From an uncultured Pelagibacteraceae bacterium (GTDB lineage: Bacteria > Pseudomonadota > Alphaproteobacteria > Pelagibacterales > Pelagibacteraceae), in NCBI GenBank assembly GCA_902532525.1, contig CACAIK010000009.1:1-45999 (forward strand): 45,999 nt of DNA. The letters are read 5' to 3'. Below, in pieces: positions 8,310 through 17,076 of the stretch (positions are counted from its first letter, which is position 1; each line of letters starts with the position of its first letter). Both the position numbers and the translations under genes were made by a program. The notes beneath the pieces are model-generated. The model was given only the letters and a program-made list of their open reading frames with translations, was not told the origin of the DNA and searched no databases.

Positions 8310-9106
8310 AGAATTTTATTTTTTAATTTTTTTACTAGCTTACTTACATTTGTGACAGGATTTTGTCTATTGTTTAAACTTCTTGATATTTCTTTACTTA
8401 TTTGACTTCCAACAACCAAACCATCTGAAGATTTCAATTTAGAAATGTTTTTTTCTGTTATTCCAAATCCTATAATACATTTTTTTTTTGGATTAATTTT
8501 TTTAATTTTATTATAGTTAAGAAGAATTTCTTTTGGTGAAACTTTTAGTTTTCCACCTGTTGTAGATAACATGCTTATGTAATAGATAACATTATGAGAA
8601 TCTTTTATAATTTTCTTTAATCTTTCAAAAGATGTTGTTGGTGATATTAATTGAATGAAATCTATAAAATTATTTTTACATTTTTTTGCAAATTTTTTAT
8701 TCTCAGGCCAAGGCAAATCAACAACAATAAGACCATCTACTCCAGAGTTTTTACAACTTTTTAAAAACTTATTCTCACCATATTGGAAAATCATATTATA
8801 GTAACCCATTAATATAATAGGTTTTGAATTTTTGTTTTTTCTGTAAATTGACACTATATCAAAAACGTCTGAAATTCTTATTCCATTTTTTATTGCCCTG
8901 TATGCACTAGTTTGTATTTGTCCACCATCTGCAATTGGAGTATTGTGAGGAAATCCTATTTCACAAATATCAGCATAATTAGAAATAGCATTCAATATTT
9001 GTAGAGATTTTTTTTTACTGTTGTCTCCAGCAACAGTATAAGTTAGTAAAGCAGGTCTTTTATTTTTGTTTGCTTTTATAAATGCTTCAGCAATTGGTGA
9101 ATTCAT
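8306..9106 (-). CDS. trpA: Tryptophan synthase alpha subunit
   Basis: TrpA cleaves indole-3-glycerol phosphate and channels indole to TrpB. It is a 266-residue TIM barrel. The catalytic Glu (CEIGFP) and Asp (PIADGG) are kept. Compared with the usual SDPLADGPTIQ, the segment reads NTPIADGGQIQ. Mobile loop 6, usually GVTG, reads LSTTGGK, keeping the catalytic Thr but changing its surroundings. The phosphate site VGFGIT-like GFGITEKN and DGLVVGSQI are present. It overlaps trpB by 4 nt and accD by 4 nt. The loop changes match those in TrpB. Confidence 0.94.
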   Translation of the reverse strand: MNSPIAEAFIKANKNKRPALLTYTVAGDNSKKKSLQILNAISNYADICEIGFPHNTPIADGGQIQTSAYRAIKNGIRISDVFDIVSIYRKNKNSKPIILMGYYNMIFQYGENKFLKSCKNSGVDGLIVVDLPWPENKKFAKKCKNNFIDFIQLISPTTSFERLKKIIKDSHNVIYYISMLSTTGGKLKVSPKEILLNYNKIKKINPKKKCIIGFGITEKNISKLKSSDGLVVGSQISKEISRSLNNRQNPVTNVSKLVKKLKNKIL

Positions 9107-10332
9107 TTTTTACCTAATCTTTGTTTAAGAATATCTCTATCTTTTTTTGCATCACCACAAGAATTAACAATAATCATATTATCTTGACTTAATTTGGGAG
9201 CGATCTTTATGGCTTCTGCAAATGCATGGCTTGGTTCTAAGCTTGGATTAAGTTTTTCAAATCTTGTAACAAGTTTGTATGCATTTAAAGCATCCTCATC
9301 AGTCGCATAAGTATATCTTGCTCTTTTGGCATCTTTTAGAAAACAATGAATTGGACTTACACCTGGATAATCAAGTCCTGCACTTATAGATTCTGTCTCG
9401 TTAATTTGTCCTTCTTTATCTTGACAAACATAAGATGCTGCTCCATGTAATATTCCTAATTTTGCATTTCTACTTAAAGGAGCAGCATGAAGTTTAGAAT
9501 TTTTTGGTCCACCTGCTTCGACCCCAATTAATTCTATTTGAGTTTTTGGATAATCTATAAACTCACTCCAAAAGCCATATGCAGAGCTTCCTCCACCAAC
9601 ACAATTAATAAGCTTTATTTTTTTTGGTATATTCTTGAATTCTAAAATTAATTGAGCTTTTAATTCTCTTGATATTTGGGCAGTACTCCATCCACATATT
9701 TTCACAAATATATTTGGACCAACTGTAGACCCTACACACATATGAGTAGTATCACAATTTGATACCCAATATCGCATACATTCGCTTACAGCATCTACTA
9801 ATGTTTGACTTCCTGTCGTAACAGGAACAATTTCAGCCCCATTTTTTCTTATTGCATCACAATTGGGTTTTTGTCTTTTTATATCTTTCGCACCCATAAA
9901 TATTTTACATTTGAGACCAAATTTTTTAGCTGCCATGCTTAACATTTTTCCAGCATATCCGGCGCCGGTATCACCAATAATATACTTTTTACCCATAGCT
10001 TTGCATATTAGGGCATGGACAGTGGCGTTATATATTTTATGTGCACCACCGTTTGCGTCAGATACGACTTTTGCCCAAATTTCCGCACCACCTAAGTGTT
10101 TTGATAAGTTATCTAATTTTATAAATCTTGTTGGTGACCCAATATAGCTTTTAAAATAAAAATCTCTCTTAGCTATAAAAGACTTGTTTTTGCGCAATTT
10201 TTTAAACTTTTCCGTTAGCTCATTTACTGGTTTTTTTAATGTTTCAGGAATATAACTGCCACCAAATTTACCTCCCCAAAAACCTAACTTGTCATGTTGG
10301 TCAATTAATGGAATATTTTTCTTAATTTTCAT
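9103..10332 (-). CDS. trpB: Tryptophan synthase beta subunit, divergent
   Basis: TrpB joins indole and serine into tryptophan with PLP. The 409-residue protein keeps the fold and the Schiff-base Lys99 in GGAHKIYN, plus CVGGGSSAYG (245-253) for the PLP phosphate, HGAASYVCQD and SISAGLDYPGVSP. Several residues nearly invariant in characterised TrpB differ. The catalytic Glu of ETGAGQHG is Asp121 in DTGAGYAG. The motif EDLNHTGAHKINN reads SDANGGAHKIYN. The serine facing the PLP nitrogen (NLSGRGDKD) is Cys392 (NSCGDAKKD). It is placed between trpF and trpA, so TrpB identity is firm; whether kinetics are ordinary is unknown. Confidence 0.9.
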   Translation of the reverse strand: MKIKKNIPLIDQHDKLGFWGGKFGGSYIPETLKKPVNELTEKFKKLRKNKSFIAKRDFYFKSYIGSPTRFIKLDNLSKHLGGAEIWAKVVSDANGGAHKIYNATVHALICKAMGKKYIIGDTGAGYAGKMLSMAAKKFGLKCKIFMGAKDIKRQKPNCDAIRKNGAEIVPVTTGSQTLVDAVSECMRYWVSNCDTTHMCVGSTVGPNIFVKICGWSTAQISRELKAQLILEFKNIPKKIKLINCVGGGSSAYGFWSEFIDYPKTQIELIGVEAGGPKNSKLHAAPLSRNAKLGILHGAASYVCQDKEGQINETESISAGLDYPGVSPIHCFLKDAKRARYTYATDEDALNAYKLVTRFEKLNPSLEPSHAFAEAIKIAPKLSQDNMIIVNSCGDAKKDRDILKQRLGKK

Positions 10333-10948
10333 TTTTTAAATAATTAATATTTTCTAAAAAAATATTTATTTTTGAAATATCTTTTTCTCCTTTAGTTTCT
10401 AAACTTCCTGATAAGTCTACAATATCTGTTATTTTTCTATATTTATCAAGTTTCTCATTGTATTGAATATTGCCCGCTAACATAATCTTAATATTATCAG
10501 TAACATTTTTCAAAAAATTATGGTCAAATCCAATAGACTCCTCATATCCTTTTCCATCAAATAAAATTATTTCAGATATATTTTTGTATTTCTTGTACAA
10601 ACAGACATCATTTAAATTCTGAACAGTAATAGCGCTTATAATCTTTATATTTAATCTTTTTTTTATATCTAAAGTCTTCTCAGGATCAACATCATATAAC
10701 TGTAAATAATCAAAATTTAATTTACTTATTTTATTTAAAATTTCATCATCTGGATCTACCAAGACTGAAACAAAATTAATATTTTTTCTATTTTTTATAT
10801 TAATTAAATCTTTTAAATTTTCATAATTAACATGTCTTTTTGATTTTGGATAATTGCTAATAAAGCCTATATACTTGGGTGGAAATTTGTGATTAACAAG
10901 ATAATTTAAAATTTTCGAACTTTTTATACCACAAATCTTTGCATCCAT
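10322..10948 (-). CDS. trpF: Phosphoribosylanthranilate isomerase
   Basis: TrpF catalyses the Amadori rearrangement of phosphoribosylanthranilate to CdRP in tryptophan synthesis. It is a 208-residue TIM barrel with the diagnostic N-terminal AKICGIKS, whose cysteine is the general base, and EIILFDGKG near residues 120-130 carrying the aspartate acid. The C-terminal phosphate site (IVDLSGSLETKGEKD) is typical. It overlaps trpB by 11 nt and follows pyrF by 2 nt. trpC, trpD and trpE are not in the window. Confidence 0.93.
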   Translation of the reverse strand: MDAKICGIKSSKILNYLVNHKFPPKYIGFISNYPKSKRHVNYENLKDLINIKNRKNINFVSVLVDPDDEILNKISKLNFDYLQLYDVDPEKTLDIKKRLNIKIISAITVQNLNDVCLYKKYKNISEIILFDGKGYEESIGFDHNFLKNVTDNIKIMLAGNIQYNEKLDKYRKITDIVDLSGSLETKGEKDISKINIFLENINYLKNEN

Positions 10949-10950
10949 AA

Positions 10951-11622
10951 TTAACTAAGATGATCTATTAATTTTTGAATATTATTTTTTATATTACCTT
11001 TGGTTATTGGCCTACCAATTACAATCCAATCGCTACCATTTTTAAATGCTTCATTTGGTGTTGTAACTCTTTTTTGATCATTATTATCATAATCAAACCT
11101 CACTCCTGGAGTAATAACCTCTTTTTTAAATACCTTTTTTACCAATTTTACTTCTTTAGGACTGCACACAATTGCATCAAGATTTGCTTTGTTTGCTAGT
11201 TTTGCTTGATGAATAACAAGTTGCTCAACATTCTTATTAAATCCAATTTGTTTAAGGGAATAATTATTCAAAGAAGTCAGAGTTGTGACACCTACAAGTT
11301 TACATTTACCCGAAACTCTTTTTGCTGCTTTTAGTGCTTGAAAACCACAGTTTATATGAATAGTAATATAATTAAATTTTAAGTCCTTAACAGCCTCAAT
11401 TGTTGAAACACAAGTGTTAGGTATATCTGATATTTTGTAATCACCAAATATAATTTTATTTCTAAGTCTTGAAATAAATTTTCTTCCATTCTTAGAGTTT
11501 AAAAATTCTAGTCCAAATTTATACCCTATAGTTAGTTTCTTATTTTTTGTTAAATTTATAATATGACGTATTTTAGAGATTTTTGTACTATCGCACGCTA
11601 TAAATATTTTATTTTTTTTCAT
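10951..11622 (-). CDS. pyrF: Orotidine 5'-phosphate decarboxylase
   Basis: PyrF decarboxylates OMP to UMP, the last step of de novo pyrimidine synthesis. The 223-residue TIM barrel shows the catalytic network Asp11, Lys35 (GYKFG) and the D-x-K-x-x-D motif Asp61-Lys63-Asp66 in GDYKISDIPNT. The C-terminal phosphate-binding part TPGVRFD...DQKRVTTPNEA and VIGRPIT is intact. It overlaps ihfB by 14 nt and precedes trpF by 2 nt. Confidence 0.95.
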   Translation of the reverse strand: MKKNKIFIACDSTKISKIRHIINLTKNKKLTIGYKFGLEFLNSKNGRKFISRLRNKIIFGDYKISDIPNTCVSTIEAVKDLKFNYITIHINCGFQALKAAKRVSGKCKLVGVTTLTSLNNYSLKQIGFNKNVEQLVIHQAKLANKANLDAIVCSPKEVKLVKKVFKKEVITPGVRFDYDNNDQKRVTTPNEAFKNGSDWIVIGRPITKGNIKNNIQKLIDHLS

Positions 11623-11899
11623 TTATTTTTTTTGTCCATAGCTTTGAGGCTTTAAAGTTAAGCGAATACTTCTCTTTAACAAAAATTCTTTCGTTTGTTT
11701 TGGGGTTTCTTGCTATTCTAGACTTCTGTAGCTTAGGCTCTATTGAAAAAACATCTCTTAGCTCTATTCTTTCATGCCTTTTTAACGAAAATCTTACTTC
11801 GGATATAAAAATTTCAATAACTTTTTTTAGGTCTCTTTTAATGAAATTTGGGTAGTAAGATGAAAGTTTATTTATTAGATCTGATTTTTTTGTAGACAA
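11609..11899 (-). CDS. ihfB: HU/IHF family DNA-binding protein, IHF beta type
   Basis: A 96-residue nucleoid protein of the HU/IHF family, which bends DNA as a dimer. The helical dimerisation part (KKSDLINKLSSYYPNF) and the beta arm with RIARNPKTNE, including the intercalating proline, are visible. The position next to rpsA and cmk matches the classical rpsA-ihfB order of proteobacteria, which favours IHF beta over HU. It follows rpsA by 4 nt and overlaps pyrF by 14 nt. Confidence 0.9.
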   Translation of the reverse strand: MSTKKSDLINKLSSYYPNFIKRDLKKVIEIFISEVRFSLKRHERIELRDVFSIEPKLQKSRIARNPKTNERIFVKEKYSLNFKASKLWTKKINEKK

Positions 11900-11903
11900 T
11901 TAA

Positions 11904-13634
11904 TTACTGATCATCCTTATCTTTTTTATCTTCCAATTGTTCTGAAAGAGACGAAAATGGTAGGTTTTTTCCACTCAATGGACTTGAAAATTTTGATACG
12001 GCTTCTTTGTTTTGAAGTTCTTCAAGTAATTTAATACTTAAGCTAGCTTTTCTTTTATCATAATTTAATTCTGATATTGCAGCATCTATTCTTTCACCAC
12101 CAACAAATCTTGATGGTCTAGCGTCTGATGCATTAACTGCAATGTTTGATTTTTTTATTAAAAATTCTAATTCACAATTTTCTGGTTTAACCATTAAACC
12201 TTTATTGTCAGTTGATACTACTTGCACAGTTATAATGTCATTAACTTTTTTGCCTTTAAACCATTCAAATGGATCTTTTCCGAGTTGTTTTAAACCAACT
12301 CTAATTTTTTGTTCTTCTGTTTTTATTTCTAAAACCTTAACTTTTAATTCATCACCTTTTCTGAATTTTTTAAGCTCCTCTTCAGCATTATTAAGATAAC
12401 TCAAATCATTAGCATGTAAAAAACCATCAATTTCTAAATTTTCAAGTCTCACATATAAAGCATACTCATTAGAGCTTGATATAACTCCCTTCACCTCACT
12501 TCCAACTGGATACTTGTCAACAAAAGTTTGGTATGGATTATCTAATGTTAGTTTGTGCGAAATAGCTATTCTTCTCTTTTCCTTATCTATCTCTGTTATT
12601 ACACAATCAATCATATCACCAACTTTAAACAATTTCTTTGGTATGATGTTCCTTTTTGTCCAGCTCATTTCACTACTATGTAACAGAGTGCTCAATCCAG
12701 GTTCTAATGAACAAAAACATCCATAGTCAGTAATTTTATCTACTTTTACTTTATATTTTCCACCTATCTCATAATTTGATATATGTTCAAATGGATCAGG
12801 TGAAAGTTGCTTTATTGAGCATCCGATCTGAAGTTTTTCCTTGTCTATTGATATAACTTTTAAATCATGCTTCTCGCCAATATTAAATATCTCATCAGGA
12901 TGATTTACTCTTGAGTAAGATATTTCTTGTAAATGAACTAGCACATCTATTTCATTATTTACCTCAAAAAAACAACCAAATGAAGAATATCCTTTTACTA
13001 CAGCATCTTTAATGATGTCACCAACTTTAAATTTTTCAATAATTTTTGCTTTATCTTCTCTCTTATTTGAAGAAACAATTTGCCTTCTTGATACGCATGC
13101 ATTACCTCTTAGTTTGTCTAGTTTAATAATAGCAAATTTTTGTTCTACTCCAATTAAATGATCTATATTTTTTAAGGGCTTATCACTTATTTGCGACCCA
13201 GGGCAAAACATTAGAGAGCCAGTATCAATATGCTCAACTATAACACCACCTTTACATTTTGTTGTTATTTTTCCAAGGATTGACTCATTATCTTCGTAAG
13301 CCTTTTCGAGTCTATACCAGCCTTTAATTTTTTGAGCTTTTAAAGCAGAGACTACTACCTCTCCATTTTTGTCCTCAATTTTTTCTAGTAAGACAGGAAT
13401 ATTTTCTCCGACTGAAACTTTATCTTTTAAACCTATAATTTTTAATTCGTTAATATCGACAATTGGCTCACTTTTAAGTCCAGGGATAAATATAAATACA
13501 AACTTATCTGTAATTTTAGTTATTTTTCCCTCGATAATTTTACCTTCTTCTATTTTTTCTTTGGATAGCTGAGAGTTTAGGAGCTTTTCAAACTCTTTAT
13601 TTTCTGGTGATTTTAGATCTTTATAAATTTCCAT
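11904..13634 (-). CDS. rpsA: 30S ribosomal protein S1
   Basis: S1 binds mRNA single-stranded leaders and delivers them to the 30S subunit, which matters where Shine-Dalgarno sequences are weak. The 576-residue protein has six S1 (OB-fold) repeats. Examples are GKITKITDKFVFIFIPG, GDIIKDAVVKGYSSFGCFFEV, GGKYKVKVDKITDYGCFCSLE and GSEVKGVISSSNEYALYVRLE. A charged tail (LEDKKDKDDQ) closes it. It starts 1 nt inside the cmk stop, so there is no private leader for the S1 autoregulation known in E. coli. Confidence 0.97.
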   Translation of the reverse strand: MEIYKDLKSPENKEFEKLLNSQLSKEKIEEGKIIEGKITKITDKFVFIFIPGLKSEPIVDINELKIIGLKDKVSVGENIPVLLEKIEDKNGEVVVSALKAQKIKGWYRLEKAYEDNESILGKITTKCKGGVIVEHIDTGSLMFCPGSQISDKPLKNIDHLIGVEQKFAIIKLDKLRGNACVSRRQIVSSNKREDKAKIIEKFKVGDIIKDAVVKGYSSFGCFFEVNNEIDVLVHLQEISYSRVNHPDEIFNIGEKHDLKVISIDKEKLQIGCSIKQLSPDPFEHISNYEIGGKYKVKVDKITDYGCFCSLEPGLSTLLHSSEMSWTKRNIIPKKLFKVGDMIDCVITEIDKEKRRIAISHKLTLDNPYQTFVDKYPVGSEVKGVISSSNEYALYVRLENLEIDGFLHANDLSYLNNAEEELKKFRKGDELKVKVLEIKTEEQKIRVGLKQLGKDPFEWFKGKKVNDIITVQVVSTDNKGLMVKPENCELEFLIKKSNIAVNASDARPSRFVGGERIDAAISELNYDKRKASLSIKLLEELQNKEAVSKFSSPLSGKNLPFSSLSEQLEDKKDKDDQ

Positions 13635-14290
13635 TAAATATTTAATTTTTTGTCCATAATAGACTTTATTTTATTAAAGCACGACTTCTTACTTAATTTA
13701 GATGTATTAATCAAGATTGAATCTTTGGTTTTTTTTAGTGGACTATATTTTCTATTTTTATCCAAATAATCCCTATTTCTTAAGCTTTTTAGTACTTCTT
13801 TATAAGTAATATTTTTATTCATTTTTTTAAATTCAAGGAATCTTCTTTTTGCTCTAATTTTTAAGTTTGCAGTTATATAGAACTTAAACATTGCATCTTT
13901 CATTATAACACTTGTGATATCTCTACCATCAAGAATTGAGCCTGAATATTTTAAAGGTGGATTGTAAGCACAGTTTAATTGAAAATTTTTTACAAGTTTT
14001 CTTATTTTTTTATCTTTCGCTATTATTGATGCTGAATTTGCAACATTATTCGATAAGAGCAATTCACTTTTTAAATTTTTTATATTTAATTCATTAATTT
14101 TTTTTTGTATAAATCTATAGCTTAATTTATTATTAAATTTTAGTCTCAAGTAACCAATATATCTATAAATTTTTCCAGTATCTAAATATAGCAAGTTATA
14201 TTCTTTTGAAATATATTTTGCCTGAGTACCGGCTCCAGCTGCTGCGGGAGAGTCAATTGCAACAGTAATGATATTTTTTCTTAATTTCAA
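13634..14290 (-). CDS. cmk: Cytidylate kinase with altered P-loop
   Basis: Cmk phosphorylates CMP and dCMP using ATP. The 218-residue protein keeps the family signatures YLDTGKIYR, LDGRDITSV, IRAKRRFLEF and RNRDYLDKNRKYSPLKKTKDS. The nucleotide-binding loop is degenerate: residues 14-22 read SPAAAGAGT where the family has GPSGAGKGT or similar. The invariant lysine is Ala20, codon GCC, three base changes from any lysine codon. The rest is intact and the frame open, so it is not a decaying gene. The placement aroA-cmk-rpsA-ihfB is the usual proteobacterial order. It may use another lysine or have altered activity. Confidence 0.92.
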   Translation of the reverse strand: MKLRKNIITVAIDSPAAAGAGTQAKYISKEYNLLYLDTGKIYRYIGYLRLKFNNKLSYRFIQKKINELNIKNLKSELLLSNNVANSASIIAKDKKIRKLVKNFQLNCAYNPPLKYSGSILDGRDITSVIMKDAMFKFYITANLKIRAKRRFLEFKKMNKNITYKEVLKSLRNRDYLDKNRKYSPLKKTKDSILINTSKLSKKSCFNKIKSIMDKKLNI

Positions 14291-15612
14291 AATATATTTG
14301 CTCCAAGTTTTTTAATTATTCTAAAAAATTCAGGAAACGAAGTCTTACTTGAAGATGCATCATATATTTTCCATTTTCCTCCTAAAGTTAAAGCGGCAAT
14401 CGTCGACATCATCATCACTCTGTGGTCTTTCATAAAATTTTTAATTATATAATTACCACTTAAGTTTAGATATGGATTTCCATAGATTTTTATATCATTT
14501 TTATTTCTTATTACTTTAATACCAATTTTCCTTAAGAAATTTATCGCAATTTCCAGCCTTGGACTCTCTTTTTTGTTTAATTCATCTAATTCACTAAAAG
14601 TTGAAACTCCTTCTGCTTTTGCTGCTACTAAAAATATCACTAAAAACTCATCTATCGCAGAACTATTATATTTTTTTGGACAATTAATACTCTTAAATCT
14701 ATTTCTACTTTTTATTAAAATATCAGAAATTAATTCTCCATTCATTTTTCTTTTATTTTTATATAAAATTTTTGCATTCATTTTATTTAATATATGAATA
14801 ATTCCTGTTCTGGTATTATTAATGTTTACATTTTTAATTGTTAAACTTGAGTTCCTAGAAAGTAATGTTAGAACAATAAAAAAAGAGCTTGAGCTTATAT
14901 CTCCGGGCACATGATATTCAAACCCTTTAAAGTTATATTTTCCTTTAACTTCAATATAATCGTAATTAGCTTTTTTTATTATTTTTATTGGTACACCAAG
15001 TTTTCTAAATAAAAGTTCAGTATGATTTCTAGATTTTTTAGCTTTTATTTTTGTTATACCCGCTGTCTTTAATGCAGCTAACATGACAGCACTTTTGCAC
15101 TGCGCACTACCCAATTCCTCATTATATTTTATTGGCCTAAGAAACTCAGTTCCAGTAATTTTTAATGGTAGTTTTTTCTTTTCAGAAAAAAAATTTGCAC
15201 CAAATAAACTCAATGGTTCTGTAATTCTTGAAAAATCTCTTTTGCTTAAACTTTGGTCACCCTTGACTTCAATTTGATTTTTTGAGTCGACTAGTAGTCC
15301 TAAAATTAATCTAGCAAAAGTTCCAGAATTTCCTGCATTAATTACAGTTTTTTTATGTGTATTAAAACCACTAATACCAAATCCATATATCTCATAGTAA
15401 TTTTTAATTTTTTTATATTCTATTCCTAATTTTTTTATTGATCTTAAAGAGTTCAAAACATCGTCTGACTCTAACAAGTTGTAAATTTTTGATTTTCCTA
15501 TAGCTTGTGAGGCTAAAAGCACACACCTTATAGAAATGCTCTTATCACCACTTACTTCAATTTTTTTATTAAATTTTTTTATTTTATCTTTTATTGTGAT
15601 ATAATTTTTCAT
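14287..15612 (-). CDS. aroA: 3-phosphoshikimate 1-carboxyvinyltransferase (EPSP synthase)
   Basis: AroA transfers enolpyruvate from PEP to shikimate-3-phosphate, toward chorismate and aromatic amino acids. The 441-residue protein has two inverse-barrel domains: GDKSISIR at residues about 22-29, AGNSGTFARLILGLL, SAQCKSAVMLAAL, a DEFLVIFLVAAKAEG catalytic Asp-Glu, DHRVMMM and KTSFPEFF at the C-terminus. It overlaps cmk by 4 nt and follows lptB by 7 nt. In this window it feeds pheA and the trp genes. Confidence 0.95.
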   Translation of the reverse strand: MKNYITIKDKIKKFNKKIEVSGDKSISIRCVLLASQAIGKSKIYNLLESDDVLNSLRSIKKLGIEYKKIKNYYEIYGFGISGFNTHKKTVINAGNSGTFARLILGLLVDSKNQIEVKGDQSLSKRDFSRITEPLSLFGANFFSEKKKLPLKITGTEFLRPIKYNEELGSAQCKSAVMLAALKTAGITKIKAKKSRNHTELLFRKLGVPIKIIKKANYDYIEVKGKYNFKGFEYHVPGDISSSSFFIVLTLLSRNSSLTIKNVNINNTRTGIIHILNKMNAKILYKNKRKMNGELISDILIKSRNRFKSINCPKKYNSSAIDEFLVIFLVAAKAEGVSTFSELDELNKKESPRLEIAINFLRKIGIKVIRNKNDIKIYGNPYLNLSGNYIIKNFMKDHRVMMMSTIAALTLGGKWKIYDASSSKTSFPEFFRIIKKLGANIF

Positions 15613-15619
15613 AGATGAA

Positions 15620-16396
15620 TTAATTTATATTAAATTCATCACCAAAATATTGAGTTTTTGCTGCTTTATCAGTTATAACCTCGTTTGGACTACCAGAAGC
15701 AATTATCTTTCCACTAGATAGTATTATCGCCCTGTCTACACAACTTAAAAGATCTCGAGCTTGATGATCACAAATAACTACAGAAATTTCTTCAGTGGAT
15801 TGTAAATTAAGTATTATCTCTTGTAACATTTTTATTGTAAGAATATCTAATGCAGCAAAAGGTTCGTCTAGCAACAGTATCTTAGGATCATTTACCAAAG
15901 CCATTGCAATCACAAGCTTCTTTTTTTGACCTCCTGATAAATGTTTAGCTTTTATTTTCAAGAGAGCTTCAAATTCAAACTGAGTTATTAGTTTATTAAT
16001 TTTTTGATTTCTTAGATCTTTTTCTTTTATGTGTATTTCAGCAACCAATTTTAAATTTTCTAACAAAGTCAGGTCGTGAATCAGTCCTCCATATTGTGGC
16101 ACAAGACCTAGTTTAAACTTAGTAAATCTCTCGTTTATTGGTAGATCTGTGCAATCTATACCGTCTATAATTATACTTCCATGATTAGGGTTTTTTAAAC
16201 CAGTGATTAAATTAAAAATAGTTGACTTTCCAACTCCATTTGGTCCCAACATACCCAAAATTTCTTGTTTATTAATTTTCAAATTTAAATTATTAAGAAT
16301 TTGCCTTTTATTAAAAAAAACTGAAATATTTTTAAGATCAACAATTACTTCCTCAAATTTGTAACTTTTAATTCTAAATTTTTTTATAAGTGCCAT
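15620..16396 (-). CDS. lptB: LPS export ABC transporter ATPase LptB
   Basis: LptB powers extraction of lipopolysaccharide from the inner membrane through LptFG. The 258-residue ATPase has Walker A GPNGVGKST, Q-loop VPQYGG, signature LSGGQKKKL, Walker B ILLLDEPFAALD and the H-loop histidine in ICDHQARD. The last segment ASGSPNEVITDKAAKTQYFGDEFNIN is the LptB C-terminal type. About 15 residues precede the usual N-terminus. It shares 1 nt with lptC. Confidence 0.94.
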   Translation of the reverse strand: MALIKKFRIKSYKFEEVIVDLKNISVFFNKRQILNNLNLKINKQEILGMLGPNGVGKSTIFNLITGLKNPNHGSIIIDGIDCTDLPINERFTKFKLGLVPQYGGLIHDLTLLENLKLVAEIHIKEKDLRNQKINKLITQFEFEALLKIKAKHLSGGQKKKLVIAMALVNDPKILLLDEPFAALDILTIKMLQEIILNLQSTEEISVVICDHQARDLLSCVDRAIILSSGKIIASGSPNEVITDKAAKTQYFGDEFNIN

Positions 16397-17076
16397 TAAT
16401 TTTCTAAAATTTTTATATTATCTTTAGAATTTATATTAATATCTTTTGTTATAATATCTATAGTTATTGTATCTGCTTTCATTATTGACTTATCATCTAC
16501 AACTAAAACATTATCATAGGCTATTGCCAAATTATCTTCTAAGATTATTTTTAAATTATCACAAGTAATCAACTTAGTATCATATTTTATTTCAACATTG
16601 CTATAAAATTTTGAATTCTGATTGTTATAATTATATTCAGCAAAATCTGAAGATATCAAAACTTTAGATCCTTTTTTCAATTTTATAATACCATTGACTT
16701 TTTCTAAATCTAAAATATTTGTGTTTTTTATATTTGTTTTTCCATACTTTGCTAATATTTTAAAACTATCTCCATTCTTATTTATTGTTGAATATTCAAT
16801 TGCTTTTGTAAGATTATCAATTTTTTTAGAATTATCTGTATTAGAATTAATTTTTACTTCTTCTTTATTAATTTTCTTTTTTTTGGAATTATTTGATACT
16901 TCTTCATCTGGAAATTCCAAATTTTCAGTTTGGCTATTGATTACAGACTCTGTGTTAAGTTCTTTTAATTCATCTTTTTCTATGGGTTGAGTGTAGAAAT
17001 ATACAAAATATATGCTTCCAATAATCATTAATATAAGTAAAAAAAGTATTATTTGAAGCAGAGACTTTATAGACAT
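16396..17076 (-). CDS. lptC: LptC-like LPS export periplasmic-bridge protein
   Basis: A 226-residue protein with one N-terminal transmembrane helix (about residues 6-28), an acidic, Asn/Lys-rich linker (30-85), and an OstA/LptC-type beta domain (about 95-226: FKILAKYGKTNIK, FYSNVEIKYDTKLITCDNLKI, MKADTITIDI). LptC anchors the periplasmic bridge to LptBFG. The position between kdsD and lptB fits. Usually lptA lies between lptC and lptB; here the two genes share 1 nt and lptA is missing from the locus. The long linker and the single OstA domain leave open an LptA-like role. Confidence 0.78.
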   Translation of the reverse strand: MSIKSLLQIILFLLILMIIGSIYFVYFYTQPIEKDELKELNTESVINSQTENLEFPDEEVSNNSKKKKINKEEVKINSNTDNSKKIDNLTKAIEYSTINKNGDSFKILAKYGKTNIKNTNILDLEKVNGIIKLKKGSKVLISSDFAEYNYNNQNSKFYSNVEIKYDTKLITCDNLKIILEDNLAIAYDNVLVVDDKSIMKADTITIDIITKDININSKDNIKILEN

